Below, in pieces: positions 1-6,368 of a stretch of DNA of 12,205 nucleotides. The translations under genes and the position numbers were made by a program. The stretch covers positions 1 to 12,205 of the forward strand of contig JAJZEL010000204.1 of NCBI GenBank assembly GCA_021828575.1, read 5' to 3'. Numbering within the stretch: position 1 is the stretch's first letter; each line of letters starts with the position of its first letter. Source of the stretch: Pseudomonadota bacterium (lineage in GTDB: Bacteria > Pseudomonadota > Gammaproteobacteria > Burkholderiales > Ferrovaceae). A model generated the notes under the pieces. It searched no databases. It saw nothing but the letters and a program-made list of their open reading frames with translations, and was not told the origin of the DNA.

Positions 1-1
1 T

Positions 2-511
2 GCACGCGCCCGTGCACTAAAACTGGTGGCTTTTGATGTGGATGGCATTCTCACGGATGGACGGCTCACCTTTGACAACGAAGGGCGAGAGTTCAAAACC
101 TTCCACGCGCGTGATGGACACGGACTCAAGTTGCTTCAGGAAGCCGGACTCGTGGTGGCCCTCATTACGGCAAGGAATTCGCCCATCGTCGACCGCCGCG
201 CACAGGAACTGGGCATCCCGCACGTGATCCAGGGTGCGCGGAACAAGCGCCAGTCCTACGAGCAACTTCTGACCACCCTGGGCATCCACTGGCAGGCAGG
301 GGCCTTTATGGGCGACGATCTGCCTGACCTGGCCATTCTTGTGCGTTGCGGACTGGCCATGACAGTTCCGGAAGCACCGGAAGCCATCCGCAGCCAGTGT
401 CACTGGATTTCCCCCCTGGGCGGCGGGCGCGGTGCCGTGCGCAGCGCAGTGGAAATGATCCTTGAGTGCCGCCATGAGTGGCAGGAGATCGTCCGCCGGT
501 GGCAAGACTGA
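2..511 (+). CDS. kdsC: 3-deoxy-D-manno-octulosonate-8-phosphate phosphatase KdsC (5' end outside window)
   Basis: Hydrolyses Kdo-8-phosphate to Kdo and phosphate in the cytoplasm, the step before CMP-Kdo activation in lipopolysaccharide core synthesis. It is a HAD-family phosphatase without a large cap domain. Seen here: the nucleophile motif DVDGILTDG (bases 35-61), the motif-II region ITARNSPIVDRR, the K of QGARNK, the metal-binding MGDDLPD, and the GGGRGAVR segment near the C-terminus that marks KdsC. The frame is open to base 2 and reads ARARALKL before the first motif, which fits a KdsC N-terminus, so the gene starts left of the window and the internal GTG at 26 is not the start. The usual DAHP loop after GDD reads PEAPE here; I think such variants occur in betaproteobacterial KdsC, but cannot check. 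It overlaps lptC, as expected for the Kdo/Lpt cluster. Confidence 0.93.
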   Translation, partial: ARARALKLVAFDVDGILTDGRLTFDNEGREFKTFHARDGHGLKLLQEAGLVVALITARNSPIVDRRAQELGIPHVIQGARNKRQSYEQLLTTLGIHWQAGAFMGDDLPDLAILVRCGLAMTVPEAPEAIRSQCHWISPLGGGRGAVRSAVEMILECRHEWQEIVRRWQD

Positions 512-1086
512 CCTTCAATTTTGAAGCCTGGGTTCCAGTGGGCGTCGTACTCCTCCTGGTGCTGGTCAGCACCTGGCTATGGAAGGTGGTGGAAAACAAC
601 GCTCCTCCATCTGCTCGACTGGTGCATCACGATCCTGACCTGATCATGCATCATTTCAACGCCCGTCAACTGGACGAGAAGGGAGTGCTGCATTACACCC
701 TGAACGCCAGCAAAATGGTACATTACCCGGATGATGATACGTCCCATTTCCAGCAGGTGCTGTTCACGTCCTACGAGCCCGCCTCGCCACCTCTCAGCAT
801 TCAGTCCGACACCGCCATCCGTTGGGAAAAGCAGGACAAGGTGGTGTTTTCGGGTCATGTGGTGGTCATTAGACAGGCCACGGCCACCGAGCCCATGACC
901 ATCATGAATACCACCCTGCTGACCGTTTACCCCCAGCAGGGCCTTGGAGAAACAGACCGGCCCGTGGTGGGCCATTACGGCAGGGACCTGCTCACCGCCC
1001 AAGGCATGACACTCAACAACAAAACCCGGATAGCCGAGTTCCCCCGTGCAAAGATCATCTATCATCCCGCCAGCACGCATCCTTGA
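499..1086 (+). CDS. lptC: LPS export protein LptC
   Basis: LptC is a bitopic inner-membrane protein that receives lipopolysaccharide from the LptB2FG transporter and passes it to LptA in the periplasm. The 195-residue product has one N-terminal membrane segment (about residues 12-29, VPVGVVLLLVLVSTW) and then a periplasmic beta-jellyroll region with LptC-like patterns such as YTLNASKMVHYPDDD and MTLNNKTRIAEF. The GTG at 499 is chosen because an AGGAG (483-487) lies 11 bases upstream and because it leaves the very short cytoplasmic tail usual for LptC. An in-frame GTG at 478 would add seven residues and has no clear ribosome-binding site. The gene overlaps the kdsC stop by 13 bases. Sequence conservation of LptC is low, so position between kdsC and lptA-lptB carries much of the weight. 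Confidence 0.88.
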   Translation: MARLTFNFEAWVPVGVVLLLVLVSTWLWKVVENNAPPSARLVHHDPDLIMHHFNARQLDEKGVLHYTLNASKMVHYPDDDTSHFQQVLFTSYEPASPPLSIQSDTAIRWEKQDKVVFSGHVVVIRQATATEPMTIMNTTLLTVYPQQGLGETDRPVVGHYGRDLLTAQGMTLNNKTRIAEFPRAKIIYHPASTHP

Positions 1087-1669
1087 AGGATGCATGCTCC
1101 TGCTGCTTGCCACACTGCCCATCCTGTCCAGGGCTGAACAGGCGGACCGCAGTAAACCCGTCAACATCGAGGCAGACCGCATGGTGGCCGATGACAACAA
1201 AAAAACCACCGACTTCGACGGACGCGTCATATTGACTCAGGGGACCCTGCGCATCACAGCTGACCACATGACCGTGCATCAGGATTCCGATGGTTTCAAA
1301 CTGGCTTCCGCCTACGGAAACCCAGCCACTTTCCGGCAAAAGCGCGATGGGGTGGATGAGTGGGTAGATGGGGTGGCCCAGCGCATGGAATACAACGAAC
1401 GTCTGGATCGAGTGGAGCTTTTCGACAAGGCCATGGTTCATCGTGACAAGGACCAGATCCGCGGGGATTATCTGTCCTACAACACACGTACGGAATTCCT
1501 GCAGGCACACAGCAACAACTCCGGGGCAACACCGCAAGCGCCCAAGGAGCCCGGCCGCGTTCATGTAACCCTGCAACCTGCCAACAAGGACAATGCAAAA
1601 CCCGGGAAACCTGCGCCTGCCCCCTATCCTTCACAGACACTTCAGAGCACCCCGGACCTCACTCCATGA
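1046..1669 (+). CDS. lptA: LPS export periplasmic bridge protein LptA
   Basis: LptA polymerises into the periplasmic beta-jellyroll bridge that carries lipopolysaccharide from LptC to LptD in the outer membrane. The OstA-like domain begins at PVNIEADRM and continues through DFDGRVILTQGTLRITADHM, ASAYGNPATF, VDGVAQRMEYN and IRGDYLSYNT, all typical of LptA. The start is uncertain. GTG 1046 gives 207 residues with a 30-residue signal peptide (two arginines, a leucine-rich core, cleavage after SRA), at the cost of a 41-base overlap with lptC. ATG 1094 has a GAAGGA only three bases upstream and leaves just 14 residues before the same cleavage site, too short for a normal signal peptide. I therefore prefer 1046. 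The C-terminal tail of about 40 residues is proline- and lysine-rich and probably disordered. Its stop overlaps the lptB start (ATGA). Confidence 0.9.
   Translation: MQRSSIIPPARILEGCMLLLLATLPILSRAEQADRSKPVNIEADRMVADDNKKTTDFDGRVILTQGTLRITADHMTVHQDSDGFKLASAYGNPATFRQKRDGVDEWVDGVAQRMEYNERLDRVELFDKAMVHRDKDQIRGDYLSYNTRTEFLQAHSNNSGATPQAPKEPGRVHVTLQPANKDNAKPGKPAPAPYPSQTLQSTPDLTP
1077..1093 (+). repeat. Perfect inverted repeat at the lptC stop / lptA start
   Basis: GCATCCTT (1077-1084) and AAGGATGC (1086-1093) are exact reverse complements around a single G. As RNA this can fold as a six-pair stem GCATCC/GGATGC with the loop TTGAA, which contains part of the lptC stop codon. The right arm contains the purine-rich AAGGA that would serve as ribosome-binding site for the ATG at 1094. 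Whether it acts in translation is inference. Confidence 0.5.
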
Positions 1670-2388
1670 GCCAGCTACGGGCAGAACACCTGGTCAAGAA
1701 ATACCGCTCCCGTACCGTGGTGAGGGACGTATCGTTTTCCGTGGAGAATGGCGAGGTGGTGGGACTGCTGGGCCCCAATGGCGCCGGCAAGACCACCTGC
1801 TTTTACATGATCGTGGGACTGATTCCCCTGGACGGTGGGGACATTTACATGGATGACGAGCGCTTGAGCCTGCTGCCCATCCATCGTCGTGCCCACCTCG
1901 GCCTGTCCTACCTGCCCCAGGAAGCCTCCATTTTCCGGCGCATGACCGTGGCAGACAATATCCGGTCCGTGCTTGAACTGCGCGGTCTCTCCAACGCAGA
2001 GATTACCCGGGAACTGGATGAACTACTGTCAGAGCTGCACATTGGCCATCTGCGCAACAACCCAGCCATCGGACTTTCTGGTGGGGAGCGTCGGCGCGTG
2101 GAAATTGGGCGAGCGCTGGCCACCCGGCCCCGCTTCATCCTGCTGGACGAGCCATTTGCGGGAGTGGACCCCATCGCCGTCATGGACATCCAGCAAATCA
2201 TTCGTTTTCTCAAGGAACGTAGCATCGGCGTCCTCATCACCGACCACAACGTACGGGAAACACTGGGCATCTGTGACCGCGCTTACATCATCAACCAGGG
2301 TGTCGTGCTGGCAGCTGGCCACCCTGACGAAATCATCTATAATGAGAGCGTGAGAAAAGTGTACCTAGGTGAACATTTCAAGCTGTGA
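1666..2388 (+). CDS. lptB: LPS transport ATP-binding protein LptB
   Basis: LptB is the cytoplasmic ATPase of the LptB2FG exporter, which extracts lipopolysaccharide from the inner membrane and pushes it along the LptC-LptA-LptD bridge. The 240-residue protein is of normal family length and is a complete ABC nucleotide-binding domain: Walker A GPNGAGKT (36-43), Q-loop Gln85 in YLPQEASIFRRM, signature LSGGERRR (137-144), Walker B FILLDEP (157-163) and switch His194 in ITDHNVRET. The motifs YLPQEASIF, FAGVDPIAV and the C-terminal VYLGEHFKL distinguish LptB from other ABC ATPases. The ATG overlaps the lptA stop as ATGA, so translation is probably coupled. The partners LptF and LptG are not in the window; in most proteobacteria they lie elsewhere. 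Confidence 0.97.
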   Translation: MSQLRAEHLVKKYRSRTVVRDVSFSVENGEVVGLLGPNGAGKTTCFYMIVGLIPLDGGDIYMDDERLSLLPIHRRAHLGLSYLPQEASIFRRMTVADNIRSVLELRGLSNAEITRELDELLSELHIGHLRNNPAIGLSGGERRRVEIGRALATRPRFILLDEPFAGVDPIAVMDIQQIIRFLKERSIGVLITDHNVRETLGICDRAYIINQGVVLAAGHPDEIIYNESVRKVYLGEHFKL

Positions 2389-2391
2389 AAC

Positions 2392-3741
2392 ATGAAGGTC
2401 AACCTGCAGCTCAAGACGTCCCAACACCTTGCGTTGACACCGCAGCTGCAGCAGTCCATTCGGTTACTGCAACTGTCCACGCAGGAACTCGATCAGGAGC
2501 TGGAAACTTTCCTGATGCAGAACCCATTGCTGGAACGGGATGATTCACCGCACGAAGAAGCCGAGTCTGCCGCTTTTGATTCCTGGTCACCCGATGACCT
2601 CCCTGCGCCCGCCTGGCACGATGGCGATGACGAAATGGAGGCGCCTCAGTCCCCCGCTCCTCCACAATCCCTCGCGGATCATCTGGTGGCCCAGTTGCGA
2701 CTCATGCCCCTCAATGAACGGGACCATGATCTGGTCCTGACGCTGGTGGCTCAACTGGATGAAGCCGGCTATCTGCCCGCCACCCTGGAAACCATCCAGG
2801 CCGAATTTCCGGAATCCTTGGCTATCACAGTGGAAGAATTGCAGGTGGCCCTGCGCCTTCTCCAGTCCATGGATCCACCCGGGGTAGGCGCGCGCAATCT
2901 GGCCGAATGCCTCACCCTGCAGCTCAAGGCCCTGCCCGTAGATACCGAAGGACGGGAACCAGCCCTGCAGGTCGTGGGCAATCATCTTGACCTGCTGGCA
3001 GGACGCGATTTCTCCCGTCTACGCAAATTGCTGAACATCCCCGAGCCCCTGCTGCAAACGGCGTGCCACCTGGTCACGCGCCTCAACCCGAAACCCGGCA
3101 TGGATTTTTCCCCCCAGGAAACCCGCTACGTGGTGCCTGACGTCCTGGTCAGGAAGATCCGCGGCCAGTGGACGGCTTCCCTCAATTCGGAAGCCATGCC
3201 GCGTTTGCGAATCAATGCCCTGTACGCCCAGCTCATGCACCGCGACCGGGAGTCCTCGCACCCTCTGTCCAGTCAGTTGCAGGAAGCCCGCTGGCTCATT
3301 CGCAACGTACAGCAACGTTTTGATACCATCCTGCGGGTATCCCAGGCCATCATTATTCGCCAGCACGCTTTTCTGGATCATGGCGAGGTGGCCATGCGCC
3401 CCCTGGTGCTGCGTGAAATTGCTGACGAACTGGAACTGCACGAATCCACGATTTCCCGGGTGACCACCCAGAAGTACATGCTCACACCCCGGGGACTGTA
3501 CGAGCTGAAGTATTTTTTCAGCAGCCATGTGAGTACGGACACCGGTGGTGCGGCGTCCTCCACCGCCATCCGCGCCCTGATCCGTCAAATGATTCAGGCC
3601 GAGGATGGCAAGAACCCGCTGTCAGACAATCGACTGTCGGAGTTACTGGCCGAACAGGGTTTCAAAGTGGCTCGCCGCACCGTGGCGAAATACCGCGAAG
3701 CCCTGCAGATTCACCCGGCCAGTCAGCGGAAATCCTTGTAA
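2392..3741 (+). CDS. rpoN: RNA polymerase sigma-54 factor RpoN
   Basis: Sigma-54 directs RNA polymerase to -24/-12 promoters and depends on AAA+ enhancer-binding activators. The 449-residue protein has all parts. Region I (about 1-48) carries the glutamine- and leucine-rich LALTPQLQQSIRLLQLST. An acidic, proline-rich region II follows (about 49-92). The core-binding domain is about 95-250 (SMDPPGVGARNLAECL). The helix-turn-helix is about 338-360 (LVLREIADELELHESTISRV). The RpoN box ARRTVAKYRE at 427-436 reads the -24 element. The start lies three bases after the lptB stop, the standard lptB-rpoN arrangement. The downstream neighbours hpf, ptsN, hprK and rapZ form the usual rpoN cluster that links sigma-54 to the nitrogen phosphotransferase branch. 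I saw no -24/-12 promoter in the window's own intergenic regions. Confidence 0.97.
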   Translation: MKVNLQLKTSQHLALTPQLQQSIRLLQLSTQELDQELETFLMQNPLLERDDSPHEEAESAAFDSWSPDDLPAPAWHDGDDEMEAPQSPAPPQSLADHLVAQLRLMPLNERDHDLVLTLVAQLDEAGYLPATLETIQAEFPESLAITVEELQVALRLLQSMDPPGVGARNLAECLTLQLKALPVDTEGREPALQVVGNHLDLLAGRDFSRLRKLLNIPEPLLQTACHLVTRLNPKPGMDFSPQETRYVVPDVLVRKIRGQWTASLNSEAMPRLRINALYAQLMHRDRESSHPLSSQLQEARWLIRNVQQRFDTILRVSQAIIIRQHAFLDHGEVAMRPLVLREIADELELHESTISRVTTQKYMLTPRGLYELKYFFSSHVSTDTGGAASSTAIRALIRQMIQAEDGKNPLSDNRLSELLAEQGFKVARRTVAKYREALQIHPASQRKSL

Positions 3742-3760
3742 TTCATTGAGGGAGTTCACT

Positions 3761-4084
3761 ATGAACGTCACGGTCACAGGACAACATGTGGAAATCACAC
3801 CGGCCATCCGGGAATACGTGATGGAAAAATTCGGCAAGATCAGAAATCACTTTGACCACCCCATCGACGTGAGCGTGGTGTTGACCGTGGAGAAAATCAA
3901 ACAGCACGTGGAAGCCAACGCCCATGTGAATGGGCGTGACCTGTTCGTGGAAACCACCAACCCCGACATGTATGCCGCGATTGATGATCTGGCCAAAACC
4001 CTGGATCGTCAGATCATCCGCCTGAAAGAAAAGCGGCATGATCAGCGCAATGGCCAGCCGCTCAAACATCTGTCCAATCCGTAA
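3761..4084 (+). CDS. hpf: Ribosome hibernation-promoting factor, short form (HPF/YfiA family)
   Basis: A small cytoplasmic protein that binds the 30S decoding site in stationary phase and, with RMF where present, promotes 100S ribosome dimers. The 107-residue product starts MNVTVTGQHVEITPAIREYV and continues with HVEANAHVNGRDLFVETTNPDMYAAIDDLAKTL in two adjacent halves, the single beta-alpha-beta-beta-beta-alpha domain of the family. A basic tail (LKEKRHDQR) follows. It lacks the C-terminal dimerisation domain of long HPF. The ATG at 3761 is preceded by GAGGGAG (3748-3754) six bases upstream, the best ribosome-binding site of the operon. The same frame is open further upstream, but that part is an out-of-frame shadow of rpoN. 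It sits 19 bases after rpoN, its usual place. Confidence 0.95.
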   Translation: MNVTVTGQHVEITPAIREYVMEKFGKIRNHFDHPIDVSVVLTVEKIKQHVEANAHVNGRDLFVETTNPDMYAAIDDLAKTLDRQIIRLKEKRHDQRNGQPLKHLSNP

Positions 4085-4095
4085 GAAGCACTGGC

Positions 4096-4587
4096 ATGCC
4101 CCTGTCCTCCTTTCAGGAATTGCTGCTTCCCAGCCACGTGCTTCTGGATCTGGAGGTCACGAGCAAAAAACGTCTGTTCGAACAGATCGGGCTGCTCTTT
4201 GAAAACCACCATCCGGTTTCCAGAAGCCAGGTATTCGATGCGCTGTTCCAGCGTGAGAAACTGGGGTCCACCGGCCTGGGGCTGGGGTTTGCCCTCCCCC
4301 ATGGCCGGATGAAAGGCCTGAAAACAACGCTGTGCTGTTTCGTTCGACTGCATGACCCCATTCCCTTTGAAGCTCCTGACAACCAGGGGGTCAGAATGGC
4401 CTGTGCACTCCTGGTACCGGAACATGCCAACGAACAGCACTTGAAACTGCTGGGAGAAATCGCGGAAATGTTCAGTGACGTCTCCCTCCGCCAGGCGCTC
4501 CTGACCGTTTCCGATTCCGAAGAAGCCTGGCAACTCATCCAAAACGGTCCCAGTCATGCCCGACGTCAGCGTTCAACGACTCTTTGA
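4096..4587 (+). CDS. ptsN: PTS IIA-like nitrogen regulatory protein PtsN (EIIA-Ntr)
   Basis: The final phosphoacceptor of the regulatory phosphotransferase chain EI-Ntr, NPr/HPr, EIIA-Ntr. It transports no sugar but controls potassium uptake, sensor kinases and other targets according to its phosphorylation state. The 163-residue protein matches the family length. The phosphorylated histidine is His69 in STGLGLGFALPHGRM (58-72), and IPFEAPDNQGVRMACALLVPE (89-109) is the conserved PTS-EIIA type 2 core. The gene starts 11 bases after hpf with only a weak AAGAAG upstream. Its 3' end overlaps hprK by 32 bases, which suggests translational coupling with the kinase. No EI or HPr gene lies in the window. 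Confidence 0.94.
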   Translation: MPLSSFQELLLPSHVLLDLEVTSKKRLFEQIGLLFENHHPVSRSQVFDALFQREKLGSTGLGLGFALPHGRMKGLKTTLCCFVRLHDPIPFEAPDNQGVRMACALLVPEHANEQHLKLLGEIAEMFSDVSLRQALLTVSDSEEAWQLIQNGPSHARRQRSTTL

Positions 4588-5512
4588 CGAGAACCAGGAC
4601 AAGCTTCAGCTAAACTGGGTAGCTGGCCGGGCGGGAGCCGCACGAAAAGTTCCCGTAGGCAGCCTGTCCGATCCCCGCTCCGGCCTGATTGCTCACCTCA
4701 ACCTGACGCACCCGCATCGTTTTCAGGTACTGGGCCAAATGGAAAGCCTGCACCTGGCCCAAATGGACGAGAGTACGCTGCACCGTAACCTGGACAACGT
4801 GTTTTCCGAAGACCTTGCAGCCATTCTGATCACCGAAAACTGTCCTCTGCCTGCCATTCTTCAGGAAGCGGCCGAATCCCGCGGAATAGCCGTCATTGGC
4901 TCGCCAGCCACCAGTTCCACGGTCATCAACCTGCTACGACACTGGCTCAGCCAGGAACTGGCCGAAGAAACCACCGTGCACGGCGTCTTTCTGGTCATCC
5001 TGGAAGTAGGTGTGCTGATCACGGGCGATGCCGCTGTCGGAAAAAGCGAACTGGCGCTTGAACTGATTTCCCGTGGCCATGGCCTGGTGGCTGATGATGC
5101 GGTGGAGCTTTATCGCATCGGGCCTGAAACTCTGCAAGGCCGTTGCCCGCCCCTGCTCAGGGATTTCATTGAAGTGCGTGGTCTGGGCCTGATCAATATC
5201 CGCTCGGTGTTCGGGGAAACCGCAGTACGACCCCGCAAAAACCTGAAACTGATCATTCATCTGGAGCGTCCACCCAATGGCGATCTCTCCCAGCTTGACC
5301 GACTTCCCCACACGCACCAGACCCAGACCATCCTTGGCATAAAACTCCCACGCATCGTGCTTCCCGTAGCCGTGGGTCGCAACCTGGCCGTGCTGGTGGA
5401 AGCAGCCACCCGTAACTTCATTCTTCACGAACGGGGCATTGACAGCACGGAACAATTCATCAAGCGCCAGGCCGAATTCCTGGCAACCCAATCGGACTCT
5501 GCCCATGAATGA
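4556..5512 (+). CDS. hprK: HPr kinase/phosphorylase
   Basis: A bifunctional cytoplasmic enzyme that phosphorylates HPr on a serine with ATP and removes the phosphate by phosphorolysis; in proteobacteria it tunes the regulatory phosphotransferase system rather than classic catabolite repression. The 318 residues hold the N-terminal domain (about 1-130, beginning SVQRLFDENQDKLQLNWVAG) and the kinase domain. The kinase domain shows VHGVF with His142, P-loop GDAAVGKS (157-164), the paired aspartates of LVADDAVELY (180-181) and the family signature EVRGLGLINI (207-216). The P-loop has alanine where GDSG is common; glycines, lysine and serine are intact, so activity is expected. The ATG lies inside the end of ptsN, and the last bases overlap rapZ. 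The substrate HPr is not encoded in the window. Confidence 0.96.
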   Translation: MPDVSVQRLFDENQDKLQLNWVAGRAGAARKVPVGSLSDPRSGLIAHLNLTHPHRFQVLGQMESLHLAQMDESTLHRNLDNVFSEDLAAILITENCPLPAILQEAAESRGIAVIGSPATSSTVINLLRHWLSQELAEETTVHGVFLVILEVGVLITGDAAVGKSELALELISRGHGLVADDAVELYRIGPETLQGRCPPLLRDFIEVRGLGLINIRSVFGETAVRPRKNLKLIIHLERPPNGDLSQLDRLPHTHQTQTILGIKLPRIVLPVAVGRNLAVLVEAATRNFILHERGIDSTEQFIKRQAEFLATQSDSAHE

Positions 5513-6368
5513 TCTTTCTGCCAGAATCGTGCTGATCAGTGGTCTGTCAGGTTCAGGGAAAACCGTGGCATTGCGTGCCCTGGAAGATTCAGGATACTTT
5601 GCCATGGACAACCTGCCGCTGCCCTCCCTGATGCCGGTGCTGCAAGGTCTGGTGGAACGGGGTGAAAAACGGATTGCGCTCACGCTGGACGCCCGGGCAG
5701 GTGAAAGCATTGCTGAGCTGCCGCGCCTCCTGTCCGACCTAAAAAATCAGGGGCTGGATGTGCGGCTGCTGTTTCTGGATGCGGGCAACCAGGAAATCCT
5801 TCGGCGCTTTTCCGAAACCCGTCGACCCCACCCGTTGGCAGAAGGCCACCGCTCCATCGCCGAGTGCATCCGCATTGAAAGACTGTTGCTGGAAGGAGCG
5901 GCGGCCATGGCCCGACGGCTGGACACCACGGGCATCAAGCCCCACACCCTGGGCGGTTGGGTCCGGGATTTTGTCCAGACGGACCCGTCGCATCTCACCC
6001 TGTTCCTGGAATCCTTTGGGTTCAAGCACGGGCTGCCGCTGGATGCCGATTTCGTGTTCGACGTCCGTTGTCTGCCCAATCCGTTTTACGACCCTGCCTT
6101 GCGTCCCCTCACGGGCCGTGATCCCGAAATAGCCCAGTTCCTGGAAAACATTCCCGACACGGAACGCTTGTTCGAAGACATCCGCGATTTTGTGGAACGC
6201 TGGGTTCCCAGTTTCATCAAGGACAACAGGACCGCACTGACCATTGCCATCGGCTGCACCGGTGGACAGCATCGTTCCGTCTATCTGGTGGAACGCCTTG
6301 CCAGAGCCTTGTCAGGTATCCAGATGGTGCGCGTCATTCACCGGGAACTGGTCGCTCCCTCGAATTGA
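5505..6368 (+). CDS. rapZ: RNase adapter protein RapZ
   Basis: RapZ (formerly YvcJ/YhbJ) is a nucleotide-binding protein. In enterobacteria it binds the small RNA GlmZ and delivers it to RNase E, adjusting glucosamine-6-phosphate synthesis to envelope demand. The 287 residues start MNDLSARIVLISGLSGSGKT, with Walker A GLSGSGKT at 13-20 and YFAMDNLP shortly after. Further conserved parts are RRPHPLAEG, FGFKHGLPLDADFVFDVRCLPNPFY, and GCTGGQHRSVY (250-260) in the C-terminal RNA-binding domain. The ATG at 5505 gives the normal length and overlaps the hprK stop by eight bases; the frame is open further upstream, but that would add residues with no family match. Whether GlmY/GlmZ-type RNAs exist in this organism is unknown. 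The 3' end overlaps the convergent glycosyltransferase gene by 31 bases. Confidence 0.96.
   Translation: MNDLSARIVLISGLSGSGKTVALRALEDSGYFAMDNLPLPSLMPVLQGLVERGEKRIALTLDARAGESIAELPRLLSDLKNQGLDVRLLFLDAGNQEILRRFSETRRPHPLAEGHRSIAECIRIERLLLEGAAAMARRLDTTGIKPHTLGGWVRDFVQTDPSHLTLFLESFGFKHGLPLDADFVFDVRCLPNPFYDPALRPLTGRDPEIAQFLENIPDTERLFEDIRDFVERWVPSFIKDNRTALTIAIGCTGGQHRSVYLVERLARALSGIQMVRVIHRELVAPSN

Noticed and set aside
1..16. Inverted repeat TGCACG-CGCC-CGTGCA at the left edge
   Set aside because: It lies within the kdsC coding sequence (Ala-Arg-Ala-Arg-Ala), the arms are six bases only, and the context left of the window is missing.
557..575. Inverted repeat GGTGCTG-GT-CAGCACC in lptC
   Set aside because: Seven-base arms in the codons of the leucine/valine-rich membrane segment, plausible by chance and without any further signal.
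3605..3760. Upstream extension of hpf in the same open frame
   Set aside because: It overlaps the RpoN C-terminus out of frame, and the ATG at 3761 has the best ribosome-binding site and the exact HPF N-terminus.
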